DNA of 64,000 nucleotides, from positions 459,182 through 523,181 of the forward strand of contig NZ_CANNDQ010000002.1 of the NCBI RefSeq assembly GCF_947503375.1. Reading direction: 5' to 3'. The notes under the pieces are model-generated. The model saw only the letters and a program-made list of their open reading frames with translations. It searched no databases and was not told where the DNA came from. This document shows positions 35,862-44,968 of this stretch, piece after piece. Within the stretch, counting starts at the first letter, position 1. Every line of letters starts with the position of its first letter. This stretch comes from an uncultured Psychroserpens sp. (GTDB lineage: Bacteria > Bacteroidota > Bacteroidia > Flavobacteriales > Flavobacteriaceae). The position numbers were made by a program, and so were the translations under genes.

Positions 35862-38585
35862 TTGCGTACAAAAAGCTTTCATATACTTTTTACCCTAAGT
35901 TTTACCGTGTTTATCAACATGTTTTGCTTAGCTCAAGAGTTCCCAAAAACTAATGAGCCTATTAAACCAAAAACTGTAAATGACACCACTATTGTTAACA
36001 TTGATTCATTACTAACAACACCTCCTGCTATAACAGAGATTGATAGCACGCTTACAGATACACTACCAAAGAAAAAAGAGTTTCTAACAGATATTGTTAA
36101 GTATAAAGCAAAAGATTATGTAAGATTGAATCAACGCTTACAGCAAACCACCTTATATAACGAAGCCGAAGTAAACTATGGTGATATGAATATTACTGCT
36201 GGTGTTATAGTTATAGACCACAATAAAAATCTTGTGTATGCTGGTAGATTAAAGGACTCTGCAGGAGTATATACCCAAGCTCCTGTGTTTACCCAAGGAC
36301 AAAATGTGGTAGAGCCTGATTCAATCATTTTTAATACGGTAAGTAAAAAAGCTTTGATTTTTAATTCTAGAACCGAGCAAAGCGGTGGTACCATTATTGC
36401 AGAACTTACCAAAAAAGAAAACGACTCTGTTTACTTTATTAAAAATGGAAAATTTACTACGTCTGAAGATCTAGATGACCCAGAGTACTATTTTTTAATG
36501 CGTAACGCTAAAGTAGTTCCGGGTAAAAAGGTAGTTACTGGACTTACCAATATGTTTATTTATGACGTACCAACTCCAATAGGATTGCCATTTGCTTATT
36601 TTCCAATGAGCAAAAAACAAACATCTGGTGTGATCTTTCCTTCTTTTGGTGAAGATACTGGTAATGACAGAGGTTATTTTTTACAAAATGGCGGTTATTA
36701 TTTTGCAATTAGTGATTATTTTGACCTTGCTACTCTTGGAGATTATTACACCAACGGAAGTTATGGTCTGCGTATAGAATCTAACTATGCGTTACGTTAT
36801 CGCTTTAGAGGCAATTTAAGCATTCGGTATGAAAATTTAATCAATAGTGAACGAGGCTTTCCTGATTTTGCAAAGTCAACGATTTATAATATAAGATGGT
36901 CTCACAATCAAGATGCAAAGGCTAATCCAAGCTCTCGATTTTCAGCATCTGTTAACTTAGGTAGTAGTCGTTATTTTCAGCAATCAATTAATCAATTAAA
37001 CCTATCAAATACACAAAACAACACATTAGCTTCCTCAATATCTTACTCTAAAACATTTCAAGGCGAACCTCAAGTCAATGCCAGTGTAACAGCTACACAC
37101 TCTCAGAATACTAATACTGAAACTATAAATATGACCTTACCAACCTTCCAAGGAAGTGTAAGTCGAGTGTTTCCTTTTGCTCCCAAAGTGGGCACTAAAA
37201 AAGGAATTATTCAGAATATAAACTTTCAGTATAACGTGCGTGCAGAAAACCGCATACAAACTACAGACTCTCTATTCTTTAAAAAAGAAATGTTTGATGC
37301 TGCTGAAATAGGAGCCCTTCATTCAATTCCCGTTTCTACTAACTTTAAAGTGCTAAAGTATTTTAGTATGAGTGCCAGCGCAAATTTTGAAGAGAACTGG
37401 ACCTACAACACGATCAATAGGTTTTATGATCAAGAAAATGAAACCATTGTTACAGAAGATTTAACGGGTTTTGATCGCTTTTTTACTTATAATTTTAGTA
37501 CTAGTATTGGTACTACAATTTATGGATTATTTGACTTTAGAAAAGAAGGAAAGGACCCTAAGATACAAGCCATTCGGCATGTCATGCGTCCATCGATAAG
37601 CTATAATATTAATCCAGCATTTGACCAATATTATGACACTTTTGAAATTGTTGATGCCGATGGTACAACTACAGGAGATATTGAACGTGAGGAATTCACA
37701 CGTTTTGAAGGTTCAATATTTGGTACACCAAATAGGAGGTTTTCAAGTTCATTAGGCTTATCTTTAGGTAATAATTTTGAAGCAAAAGTTAGAGATAAAG
37801 ACAGTTCTGCTACAGAACCAAAGAAAATAATACTACTCAATAATTTAAATTTTTCTACTTCATATAATTTTGCTGGCGATTCATTAAAGTGGAGTCCATT
37901 GCGCGTTTCTGGAGGAACTCAAATATTAGATAACAAAATGAGTATCAACTTTGGAGCAACTTTAGATCCATATGCTCTAGATAATAATAACAGAAAAATA
38001 GATAGGTTTAACATCGATAATGGAGGAAGCCTATTTAGACTCACAAGTGCTAACGTGAATATGAGTTATACCTTATCAAGTAGTAGTTTTGATGGTCAAT
38101 CTGAAAAAGACCAAGCTGCAATTAATGAATCGCTAAGAAGTGGTGGTCGAGCTGACGACCTATTTGGAAAACCTCAAGATTTTGCAGATCAAAGACTTAC
38201 TGATGATGACAGGGATGAGAAAGACAAAACACCCAGCGAGCTTTACAATTATAATATCCCATGGAGTGTACGATTGGCTTATGCGGTAAATTATACAAAC
38301 ACGGCTCGTCAGAACGAAATCTCTTCGCATTCTTTGATGTTTTCAGGTGATATTGAACTATCGCCTCGATGGACTGTTGGTGCTTCTTCAGGTTATGATT
38401 TTCAAAATAAAGGGTTTACGCTTACCCAGTTTAGATTTGAGCGTGACTTATTGAGTTGGCGAATGAACTTTAGTTGGGTGCCTTTTGGTAATTTTAGTTC
38501 TTGGAACTTTTTTATTGGCATCAAATCCAGTTTACTTAAAGATCTTAAGTATGATAAACGCAGGCAACGTGATCAACAGTTGTAA
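35862..38585 (+). CDS. LptD-like outer-membrane assembly protein
   Basis: 907 residues if translation starts at the TTG at 35862, which gives the signal peptide RTKSFHILFTLSFTVFINMFCLA before QE. The longest frame begins at 35811 inside the promoter box. An OstA/LptA-like beta-jellyroll domain follows the signal (about 85-250: YNEAEVNYGDMNITAGVIVIDHNKN). A long beta-barrel, with many alternating aromatic strands, runs to a C-terminal strand. Flavobacterial relatives serve as the LPS transport barrel. No LptE partner nearby. The start codon is my inference. Confidence 0.85.
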   Translation: MRTKSFHILFTLSFTVFINMFCLAQEFPKTNEPIKPKTVNDTTIVNIDSLLTTPPAITEIDSTLTDTLPKKKEFLTDIVKYKAKDYVRLNQRLQQTTLYNEAEVNYGDMNITAGVIVIDHNKNLVYAGRLKDSAGVYTQAPVFTQGQNVVEPDSIIFNTVSKKALIFNSRTEQSGGTIIAELTKKENDSVYFIKNGKFTTSEDLDDPEYYFLMRNAKVVPGKKVVTGLTNMFIYDVPTPIGLPFAYFPMSKKQTSGVIFPSFGEDTGNDRGYFLQNGGYYFAISDYFDLATLGDYYTNGSYGLRIESNYALRYRFRGNLSIRYENLINSERGFPDFAKSTIYNIRWSHNQDAKANPSSRFSASVNLGSSRYFQQSINQLNLSNTQNNTLASSISYSKTFQGEPQVNASVTATHSQNTNTETINMTLPTFQGSVSRVFPFAPKVGTKKGIIQNINFQYNVRAENRIQTTDSLFFKKEMFDAAEIGALHSIPVSTNFKVLKYFSMSASANFEENWTYNTINRFYDQENETIVTEDLTGFDRFFTYNFSTSIGTTIYGLFDFRKEGKDPKIQAIRHVMRPSISYNINPAFDQYYDTFEIVDADGTTTGDIEREEFTRFEGSIFGTPNRRFSSSLGLSLGNNFEAKVRDKDSSATEPKKIILLNNLNFSTSYNFAGDSLKWSPLRVSGGTQILDNKMSINFGATLDPYALDNNNRKIDRFNIDNGGSLFRLTSANVNMSYTLSSSSFDGQSEKDQAAINESLRSGGRADDLFGKPQDFADQRLTDDDRDEKDKTPSELYNYNIPWSVRLAYAVNYTNTARQNEISSHSLMFSGDIELSPRWTVGASSGYDFQNKGFTLTQFRFERDLLSWRMNFSWVPFGNFSSWNFFIGIKSSLLKDLKYDKRRQRDQQL

Positions 38586-38599
38586 CGTTATAAACTCAA

Positions 38600-39904
38600 C
38601 TAATTTAGTGCCTCAGCGTACAAATCAAAATCTTCAGCTTCAATAATCTTAACTTGCGCATATTCTCCAGTCTTTAAATAAGTGCTGGTAGCATCGATCA
38701 ATACTTCGTTATCCACATCTGGTGAATCAAACTCTGTACGACCTACAAAGTAATTCCCCTCTTTTCTATCGATAACCACTTTAAATTCTTGACCTATTTT
38801 TGCTTGATTCAATTCCCAAGAAATTTGAGATTGGATCGCCATGATTTGATTAGCACGTTCAATTTTCACTGCTTCAGGAACATCGTCTTCTAAGTTATAG
38901 GCATGTGTATTTTCTTCATGTGAATACGTAAAACAACCCAAGCGCTCAAAACGCATCTCTTTAACCCAATTTTTAAGCGTTTGAAAATCTTCTTCAGTTT
39001 CTCCAGGATACCCAACGATTAAAGTAGTTCTTATGGTCATATTAGGCACTACTTCTCTAAAAGACTTGAGTAATTTTGTAGTTTTTTCTTTAGTAGTACC
39101 ACGACGCATACTCTTTAGAATATTATCAGAAATATGTTGTAAGGGAATATCTAGATAGTTACAAATTTTTGGTTCACGATTCATTACATCTAATACATCC
39201 ATAGGGAAACCTGTTGGAAAAGCATAATGCAAACGAATCCACTCAATACCATCTACCTTTACTAAATGTTCTAATAACTCGGCTAGATTACGCTTCTTAT
39301 ATAAGTCTAACCCATAATACGTTAAATCCTGAGCAATTAGTATCAACTCTTTAACTCCGTTTGCAGCTAATTTTTCAGCTTCAGTTACTAGGTCTTCAAT
39401 AGGTGTGCTTTTATGTTTTCCACGCATTAGAGGAATAGCACAAAAACTACAAGGCCTATCACAGCCTTCTGCTATCTTAAGATAAGCATAATTTTTAGGT
39501 GTAGTCGTTAATCGTTCTCCTATAAGTTCATGTTTATAATCTGCTCCTAATGCTTTTAATAATTGCGGTAATTCTGTTGTCCCAAAATATTCATCTACAT
39601 TAGGAATTTCTTTTTGTAAATCTGGCTTATAGCGCTCACTCAAACACCCAGTAACAAATACCTTATCAACTTCACCTGTCTCTTTTTTTTGCATAAATTC
39701 TAAAATAGTATTTACACTTTCTTCTTTAGCATTATTAATAAAACCACAGGTATTAATCACGACAACATTACCTTCCTCTTCATGCACGACATCTTTGCCA
39801 TTGGCTTTCAATTGTCCCATTAACACTTCACTATCGTATACATTTTTGCTACAGCCTAATGTAACGACATTGATTTTGTTCTTCTTAAGTGATTTTGTTC
39901 TCAT
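38600..39904 (-). CDS. rimO: Ribosomal protein S12 methylthiotransferase
   Basis: 434 residues. Adds a methylthio group to Asp88 of ribosomal protein S12. The N-terminal domain has the auxiliary-cluster cysteines Cys18, Cys53 and Cys87. The radical-SAM cluster is Cys148, Cys152 and Cys155 in GCDRPCSFCAIP. A C-terminal TRAM domain ends the protein (EFKVVIDRKEGNYFVGRTEFDSPDVD). The motif FDSPDVD is typical of RimO rather than MiaB. It is convergent with the LptD-like gene and divergent from the serine hydrolase gene. Confidence 0.95.
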   Translation of the reverse strand: MRTKSLKKNKINVVTLGCSKNVYDSEVLMGQLKANGKDVVHEEEGNVVVINTCGFINNAKEESVNTILEFMQKKETGEVDKVFVTGCLSERYKPDLQKEIPNVDEYFGTTELPQLLKALGADYKHELIGERLTTTPKNYAYLKIAEGCDRPCSFCAIPLMRGKHKSTPIEDLVTEAEKLAANGVKELILIAQDLTYYGLDLYKKRNLAELLEHLVKVDGIEWIRLHYAFPTGFPMDVLDVMNREPKICNYLDIPLQHISDNILKSMRRGTTKEKTTKLLKSFREVVPNMTIRTTLIVGYPGETEEDFQTLKNWVKEMRFERLGCFTYSHEENTHAYNLEDDVPEAVKIERANQIMAIQSQISWELNQAKIGQEFKVVIDRKEGNYFVGRTEFDSPDVDNEVLIDATSTYLKTGEYAQVKIIEAEDFDLYAEALN

Positions 39905-39921
39905 AGTTAAATTTCAGTGGG

Positions 39922-39929
39922 CAAAGATA
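39922..39929 (-). promoter_or_regulatory. Putative -7 element for rimO
   Basis: The minus strand reads TATCTTTG, matching TAnnTTTG, 18 bases before the rimO ATG. It sits back to back with the plus-strand element at 39945-39952. Confidence 0.5.
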
Positions 39930-39944
39930 CATAATGATTATTGA

Positions 39945-39952
39945 TATATTTG
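39945..39952 (+). promoter_or_regulatory. Putative -7 element for the serine hydrolase gene
   Basis: TATATTTG matches TAnnTTTG. It lies downstream of the first in-frame ATG (39934), which argues that the protein starts at 39979 or later. Confidence 0.5.
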
Positions 39953-39978
39953 TTTATAAGAGATTAAACCTTTCACAA

Positions 39979-41109
39979 ATGAAATTGTCTAAAAGTGAAA
40001 CTATTAGCATGTTATCAAAAGAACTTATTCCATTTTTTTTATGCTTTATTTTATTTCTGAATTGTTCGTCAGATACTTCTGAAATAACAAACGAACAAGA
40101 AGCAGTAGGACAAGAAGAACAAACAACTTCTTTATATTTTCCACCAATTGAAATTACTACAACATGGGAAACTACATCAATTGCAGATCTAGGGTGGAAT
40201 GAGAACGAGTTACAATCACTTTTAGAGTTTTTAGAAGATAAAAATTCTAAAAGCTTTATCATACTGCATAAAGGAAAGATAGTCGTTGAGCATTATATGA
40301 ATGGTCATAGCGAGACCACACCTTGGTATTGGGCTAGCGCAGGCAAGACATTAACAACGGCTATCACTGGAATTGCGCAAGGTGAGGGTTTACTGCATAT
40401 TGACGATAAAGTTTCTGATTATTTAGGAACAGGTTGGACGAGTAGTCCATTTGACAAAGAAAATTTAATTACGTGTAAACATCTTTTGTCAATGAATTCT
40501 GGCTTAGATGATAGCTTAGGAGATAATGTTTCGGTAGAAAACTTACAATATATTGCTGATGCCGGAAATCGCTGGGCATATCATAATGCATATCTGAAAT
40601 TACAAGATGTTGTCGTCAGTGCCAGCAATCAAAATTGGTCAGATTATTTTAGTACTCGTCTAAAAAACAGAATTGGAATGTCTGGTGCATGGATCCAAAG
40701 TAATGACTTTAATGTATACTGGAGTACAACTAGAAGTATGGCACGTTTTGGTTTGCTTATATTAGCTAAAGGTAAATGGGGAGACAACCGAATCATACCT
40801 AAAAGTTTTTTAAATGAGTCGACCAATACATCGCAAGATCTTAATGAAGCTTATGGTTATTTGTGGTGGCTCAATGGGAAATCTTCTTACCGTTTGCCTC
40901 AAACTCAATTGGAATTCTCAGGAAACTTGATTCCAAACGCACCTGATGATATGTATTGCGCTTTAGGTAAGAATGATCAGAAAATTTACGTTGTACCTAG
41001 CCAGGATCTAGTGGTAATTAGAATGGGTAATGCGGCAGACAATGTCAATTTTGCACTATCATCTTTTGACAACGATCTTTGGGAAAAAATTAATGCACTC
41101 ACGAATTAA
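39979..41109 (+). CDS. Beta-lactamase-like serine hydrolase lipoprotein
   Basis: 376 residues from the ATG at 39979. The first in-frame ATG (39934) precedes the promoter box, and an ATG at 40009 is also possible. The lipobox ILFLNC gives a lipidated Cys at about residue 29. The class C/DD-peptidase fold shows SAGK (Ser120 and Lys123) in YWASAGKTLTTA and YHN in RWAYHNAYLKLQ, the catalytic Tyr motif. Substrates of these proteins are usually esters or D-amino-acid peptides, and no beta-lactam activity can be assumed. It is convergent with the amidase gene, the two ends overlapping by four bases. Confidence 0.85.
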   Translation: MKLSKSETISMLSKELIPFFLCFILFLNCSSDTSEITNEQEAVGQEEQTTSLYFPPIEITTTWETTSIADLGWNENELQSLLEFLEDKNSKSFIILHKGKIVVEHYMNGHSETTPWYWASAGKTLTTAITGIAQGEGLLHIDDKVSDYLGTGWTSSPFDKENLITCKHLLSMNSGLDDSLGDNVSVENLQYIADAGNRWAYHNAYLKLQDVVVSASNQNWSDYFSTRLKNRIGMSGAWIQSNDFNVYWSTTRSMARFGLLILAKGKWGDNRIIPKSFLNESTNTSQDLNEAYGYLWWLNGKSSYRLPQTQLEFSGNLIPNAPDDMYCALGKNDQKIYVVPSQDLVVIRMGNAADNVNFALSSFDNDLWEKINALTN

Positions 41110-42746
41110 TTATAATTCTTTGGAGCAACTCGTTTCATCGACGCTTGTTCATAATTATAAGCCCATTGTAATAGCTCTTTTTCTTTTAAACGTGCCGTAA
41201 TAAATGTTAACCCTTCAGGCACTCCAGCTTCAGTATAACCCATTGGCACTGTAATGGCTGGATACTCTGCCACAGCAGCTTCTGCAGCATGATAGTTATT
41301 TATAGACAATACACCATCAAGATCTAATGCTTGCATAGGTTTATTAAAAAATAACTGTCCATTAGATTTTAAAGTTGATTTCATCTTACTAAACTCATCA
41401 TCGGTAGCAATGTCATTAGAAACACCATGAAATAATTTTTGTCCATAAGGCATAAAATTAACACTATCCTGTTTATTGAAAGTGATAATATCTTCAATAG
41501 ATTCATATTCTAAACTAGAATTTGCGTAATTAGATAAGTAATTGGCTAGATCTTTTTTCATATCAAGATTCAATAGTCTAATAAAATTGGGTAAGTCTAC
41601 TTTTTCTTCATCTATTTCAACTATCTGAGCACCTTGTTCTTTTAATACATTGATAGCATTAGCATAAAGTTTGTCTTCCATCAGGTGCTTAAACGCTCCA
41701 AAACGCTTATCGCTTAGCTTGGCATTTTTAAGGTCTTGATAAAAATAGGAATCATCCCATTCTGGATTTAAAGATTTTTTGTCTCTTGGGTCATTACCAT
41801 ACATTGCAGATAAAAGAATAGCGTTATCAGCTACAGTTCTAGTTATTGGTCCTGGTGTGTCTAGTGTAGACGAAATAGGCACAATACCTGTTCTGCTTAA
41901 TAAACCAACGGTGGGTTTCAAACCTACAGTAGAGTTTTGGCTAGCTGGAGATAAAATTGAACCTGCTGTCTCACTTCCAACAGCTGCAGCACAGAAATTT
42001 GCAGCTACAGCAACGCCGCTACCTGAACTTGAACCACCTGTATCTATGACCTTTCGTCCATAAGGGTTTAGTGTTTGACCACCTATAGCACTATAACCAC
42101 TTGGGCAATTACCGCAGAAAAAATAAGCCCATTCACTCAAATTTGCCTTTCCTAAGATTAGAGCACCACGAGCTTTAAGTATTTTACTTACATAAGCATC
42201 ATCTGTAAAATTCTTTCTTAATGCAATTGCTCCAGCAGTTGTAGGCATTTCTGAAGTATTAATATTATCTTTTAAAAGAATTGGCATTCCAAAAATAGGA
42301 TGCTTTAACTTCTTATTGAGTAACTCTTTATCTTTTTGAATAGCTTCTTCAATTACTCTCGGGTTTAGCGAAATGATCGAATTCAATGAAAAATCATTCT
42401 CTCTATCAAATTTTTTAATGCGGTATAAGTAGAATTTAGCAATTACCTCATAGCTTAAATTACCATCTAAAATATGTTTTTGTAACGTAGGAATATCTTG
42501 CTCCAATATCAATGGTGCAATGGCATTGTACTTTTCTTCTGAAAAATCATTTAATTGTGCATCTAAAGACCTCCAAATATCAGATGTATTTATATGCTTG
42601 GAGTCTAACACTCTAAAGTCTGCAAATTCTTTAGTCGTTATAGCACTCATATCTGTACTATCATCTATATTTTCTTCTACTTTCTTATCATCTTTCTTAC
42701 AAGAAACTATAGCAAATATGGCAAAAATATAAAGTAAATATCTCAT
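41106..42746 (-). CDS. Amidase-signature family lipoprotein
   Basis: 546 residues with a lipobox ending IVSC (Cys16). The amidase-signature core is present: the catalytic Lys in GMPILLKDNINTSEMPTTAG, and the Ser-cisSer pair in DTGGSSSGSGVAVAANF with ETAGSILSPASQ. The C-terminal part has the YNYEQASMKRV type of ending seen in related secreted amidases. It hydrolyses amides; the natural substrate is unknown. Several secreted amidases of this family act on peptides or plant/algal amides. Its 3' end overlaps the convergent serine hydrolase gene by four bases. Confidence 0.9.
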   Translation of the reverse strand: MRYLLYIFAIFAIVSCKKDDKKVEENIDDSTDMSAITTKEFADFRVLDSKHINTSDIWRSLDAQLNDFSEEKYNAIAPLILEQDIPTLQKHILDGNLSYEVIAKFYLYRIKKFDRENDFSLNSIISLNPRVIEEAIQKDKELLNKKLKHPIFGMPILLKDNINTSEMPTTAGAIALRKNFTDDAYVSKILKARGALILGKANLSEWAYFFCGNCPSGYSAIGGQTLNPYGRKVIDTGGSSSGSGVAVAANFCAAAVGSETAGSILSPASQNSTVGLKPTVGLLSRTGIVPISSTLDTPGPITRTVADNAILLSAMYGNDPRDKKSLNPEWDDSYFYQDLKNAKLSDKRFGAFKHLMEDKLYANAINVLKEQGAQIVEIDEEKVDLPNFIRLLNLDMKKDLANYLSNYANSSLEYESIEDIITFNKQDSVNFMPYGQKLFHGVSNDIATDDEFSKMKSTLKSNGQLFFNKPMQALDLDGVLSINNYHAAEAAVAEYPAITVPMGYTEAGVPEGLTFITARLKEKELLQWAYNYEQASMKRVAPKNYN

Positions 42747-42806
42747 CGTTATTTTTTTCTAAAAATAATGAAAAATACACTTTCACTAGTCTTTATGAAG
42801 TATAAA

Positions 42807-43043
42807 TTAAGAACTGTATGGATTAAAGTTATTTACAAAATCGTAAAAAAAATCTGAATTAAAGATCATTAATAGCAATCCTATGAAGAGTACGTATATA
42901 ACATAAGTGTCGTGCGTATTTGCTTTAAGATTTCTATAACTGCAAATACCAATCATTATAAAGAACACTAATAATATAGCTTTTTGAAAAACATCAAACT
43001 TCCATAGATAATCAGGAATCAGCGGATTTTTTAGTGCTTTCAA
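42807..43043 (-). CDS. Small membrane protein of unknown function
   Basis: 78 residues with two hydrophobic helices (about 21-37 AILLVFFIMIGICSYRN and 46-65 YVIYVLFIGLLLMIFN), N-terminal PLIPDYLWKFDVFQ and a polar C terminus. It may belong to the DUF6804 type of small flavobacterial proteins, but I am not sure. It stands alone between the amidase gene and ftsY. Confidence 0.6.
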   Translation of the reverse strand: MKALKNPLIPDYLWKFDVFQKAILLVFFIMIGICSYRNLKANTHDTYVIYVLFIGLLLMIFNSDFFYDFVNNFNPYSS

Positions 43044-43153
43044 TATAAATAGATACTACATATTGCAAATAATATAAAATATAGATAAATGCGTTTGTAA
43101 AAACAGTAATAGAGAGTGTTTTTAGAAGCTTTTCATTATTCAATGCCAAATAT

Positions 43154-44128
43154 TTATTTAAAGAAAGAATCTACAAACTCATATTTATTGAATACTTGTA
43201 AATCTTCAATCCCTTCACCTACACCAATGTACTTAACAGGAATTTTGAATTGATCACTAATACCAATTACAACTCCTCCTTTAGCTGTTCCATCAAGTTT
43301 GGTTACCGCTAGAGAAGTTACTTCGGTTGCTGCCGTAAATTGTTTCGCTTGCTCAAAAGCATTTTGACCAGTTGATCCATCCAATACTAATAAAACATCA
43401 TGAGGTGCATTACCTACTACTTTTTGCATAACACGTTTTACTTTACTTAGCTCGTTCATTAGGTTAATTTTATTATGCAATCGTCCAGCAGTATCAATAA
43501 TAATTACGTCTGCATCTTGATTAACGCCAGATTGCAAAGCATCAAAAGCAACACTTGCAGGATCACTTCCCATTTCTTGACGTACCATTGGTACATCTAC
43601 GCGGTCTGCCCAAACTTGAAGCTGATCTATAGCTGCTGCTCTAAATGTATCTGCAGCACCAAGTACGACTTTAAGACCTTTCTTTTTAAATTGATAGGCC
43701 AATTTACCTATAGTTGTTGTTTTACCAACACCATTGACACCAACTACCATAAGTACATATGGTGTTTTCGAGCCATTTTCTTGCTTATTCAACTGAGGGA
43801 TAACATAATCTGTATCTTCTCCTGAATTGGTTTCAGATAACAAACCTGCAATTTCTTCTCTAAGAATTTTATTCAATTCTGAAGTGCCTAAGTATTTATC
43901 TTTCGAAACGCGCTCTTCAATGCGTTCAATAACTTTTAAGGTAGTATTTACACCTACATCACTAGTCACTAAAACTTCTTCAAGGTTATCTAGAACGTCA
44001 TCATCTACTTTAGATTTACCAGCAACAGCTTTATTAAGTTTTGTGAAAAATGAGGTTTTCGATTTCTCTAACCCCTTATCAAGTGTTTCTTTTTTTTCTG
44101 AAGAAAATATTTTTTTAAAAAAACTCAT
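43154..44128 (-). CDS. ftsY: Signal recognition particle receptor
   Basis: 324 residues. GTPase that docks SRP-ribosome complexes at the inner membrane. There is no long acidic A domain, only a short Lys/Glu-rich start, then the N domain and the G domain with P loop GVNGVGKTTT (Lys136), DTFRAAAIDQLQVWADR, DTAGRLH and TKLDGTAKGG. The size is usual for Bacteroidota. It has its own -7 box (44207-44214) behind a terminator that ends the rpmB-rpmG-DUF4295 operon, so it is transcribed separately or by readthrough. Confidence 0.97.
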   Translation of the reverse strand: MSFFKKIFSSEKKETLDKGLEKSKTSFFTKLNKAVAGKSKVDDDVLDNLEEVLVTSDVGVNTTLKVIERIEERVSKDKYLGTSELNKILREEIAGLLSETNSGEDTDYVIPQLNKQENGSKTPYVLMVVGVNGVGKTTTIGKLAYQFKKKGLKVVLGAADTFRAAAIDQLQVWADRVDVPMVRQEMGSDPASVAFDALQSGVNQDADVIIIDTAGRLHNKINLMNELSKVKRVMQKVVGNAPHDVLLVLDGSTGQNAFEQAKQFTAATEVTSLAVTKLDGTAKGGVVIGISDQFKIPVKYIGVGEGIEDLQVFNKYEFVDSFFK

Positions 44129-44206
44129 GGTGTAATTCCTATTTTAGAACTTCTAGTCAAATGTCGCGCCGAAAAGATTTTACTGCTATAATGGCAGAAA
44201 ACTGTT

Positions 44207-44214
44207 CAAATATA
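44207..44214 (-). promoter_or_regulatory. Putative -7 element for ftsY
   Basis: The minus strand reads TATATTTG, matching TAnnTTTG, directly downstream of the terminator palindrome and 79 bases before the ftsY ATG. Confidence 0.5.
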
Positions 44215-44216
44215 GA

Positions 44217-44251
44217 CATAAAAAAACTGCTTTCAAATTTGAAAGCAGTTT
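44217..44251 (-). terminator. Terminator of the rpmB-rpmG operon, a perfect palindrome
   Basis: 44224-44251 is a perfect 28-base inverted repeat (arms of 14 with no spacer, so a loop of about four bases forms). On the minus strand a run of seven T follows. It lies 23 bases past the DUF4295 gene. Confidence 0.85.
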
Positions 44252-44274
44252 GTAATTAGACTAAAATATCTAAT

Positions 44275-44427
44275 TTATTTTTTGTTTAAAAAATCATTGA
44301 CAAACTCTGGTGCCATTACTGACTCAACAAACATATAAGCGCCAGTTTTTGGTGACTTAACCATTTTGATCGCTTTAGTAAGTCTTTTAGATCCTGTTTG
44401 TAATGATGCTACTGATTTCTTTGCCAT
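44275..44427 (-). CDS. DUF4295-family small basic protein
   Basis: 50 residues, MAKKSVASLQTGSKRLTKAI to a FLNKK end, too short for common ORF cutoffs. This Bacteroidota family is almost always encoded next to rpmG and rpmB, as here, so a ribosome-linked role is suspected. It has many Lys, Ser and Thr residues and no Cys. It is last in the leftward operon rpmB-rpmG-DUF4295 and is followed by a terminator. Confidence 0.92.
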   Translation of the reverse strand: MAKKSVASLQTGSKRLTKAIKMVKSPKTGAYMFVESVMAPEFVNDFLNKK

Positions 44428-44441
44428 GACTCTATATTATT

Positions 44442-44624
44442 TTATTTAATCTCTTTGTGAACCGTCATACGCTTTAAGATTGGATTAAATTTCTTAATCT
44501 CCATTCTATCTGGCGTATTCTTTTTATTTTTTGTAGTGATGTAACGAGAAGTTCCTGGCATTCCAGACTCTTTATGCTCTGTGCACTCTAATATAACTTG
44601 TATTCTATTTCCTTTCTTTGCCAT
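44442..44624 (-). CDS. rpmG: 50S ribosomal protein L33
   Basis: 60 residues: [19 protein letters not shown], then [21 protein letters not shown] and HKEIK. The family signature TTKNKKN...LKKF-like region is clear. It has only one Cys, so it is the zinc-free type. It is 27 bases downstream of rpmB and 14 bases upstream of the DUF4295 gene. Confidence 0.97.
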   Translation of the reverse strand: MAKKGNRIQVILECTEHKESGMPGTSRYITTKNKKNTPDRMEIKKFNPILKRMTVHKEIK

Positions 44625-44651
44625 TGTACATGTCTTTAGCGCGTTATGCTA

Positions 44652-44888
44652 TTATTTTAAAAATCCTTTGGATTTTGCTTCTTTGATTGCAGCAGAAATA
44701 CCAATTTTATTGATAGTCTTTAATGCTGAAGTCGATACCTTTAATGTAACCCACTTATCTTCTTCAGGAATATAGAAACGCTTCTTGATTAAATTAGCGT
44801 TAAATTTACGCTTAGTTTTATTCATTGCGTGAGAAACGTTGTTTCCAACCATCGCTTTCTTTCCTGTAAGTTCACAAACTCTTGACAT
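44652..44888 (-). CDS. rpmB: 50S ribosomal protein L28
   Basis: 78 residues, MSRVCELTGKKAMVGNNVSHAMN and KRKFNANLIKKRFYIPEEDKWVTLKVSTSALKTI, a standard L28. It has a single Cys (residue 5) and lacks the CxxC pairs of the zinc form, in line with the zinc-free L33. It is first gene of the leftward operon, with a strong promoter 40-70 bases upstream. Confidence 0.97.
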   Translation of the reverse strand: MSRVCELTGKKAMVGNNVSHAMNKTKRKFNANLIKKRFYIPEEDKWVTLKVSTSALKTINKIGISAAIKEAKSKGFLK

Positions 44889-44927
44889 TTCTTTCTAACT
44901 TTAATTATGTTTCTTTAAAACAGGGTG

Positions 44928-44959
44928 CAAATTTAATAAAACTTTGTAATATCAGCAAA
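44928..44959 (-). promoter_or_regulatory. Promoter of the rpmB-rpmG-DUF4295 operon
   Basis: On the minus strand TTTG (44956-44959), a 20-base spacer, then TAAATTTG (44928-44935): both Bacteroidota boxes at the same spacing as in the trp promoter. The leader to rpmB would be about 34 bases. Confidence 0.75.
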
Positions 44960-44968
44960 CTAAAAGTA

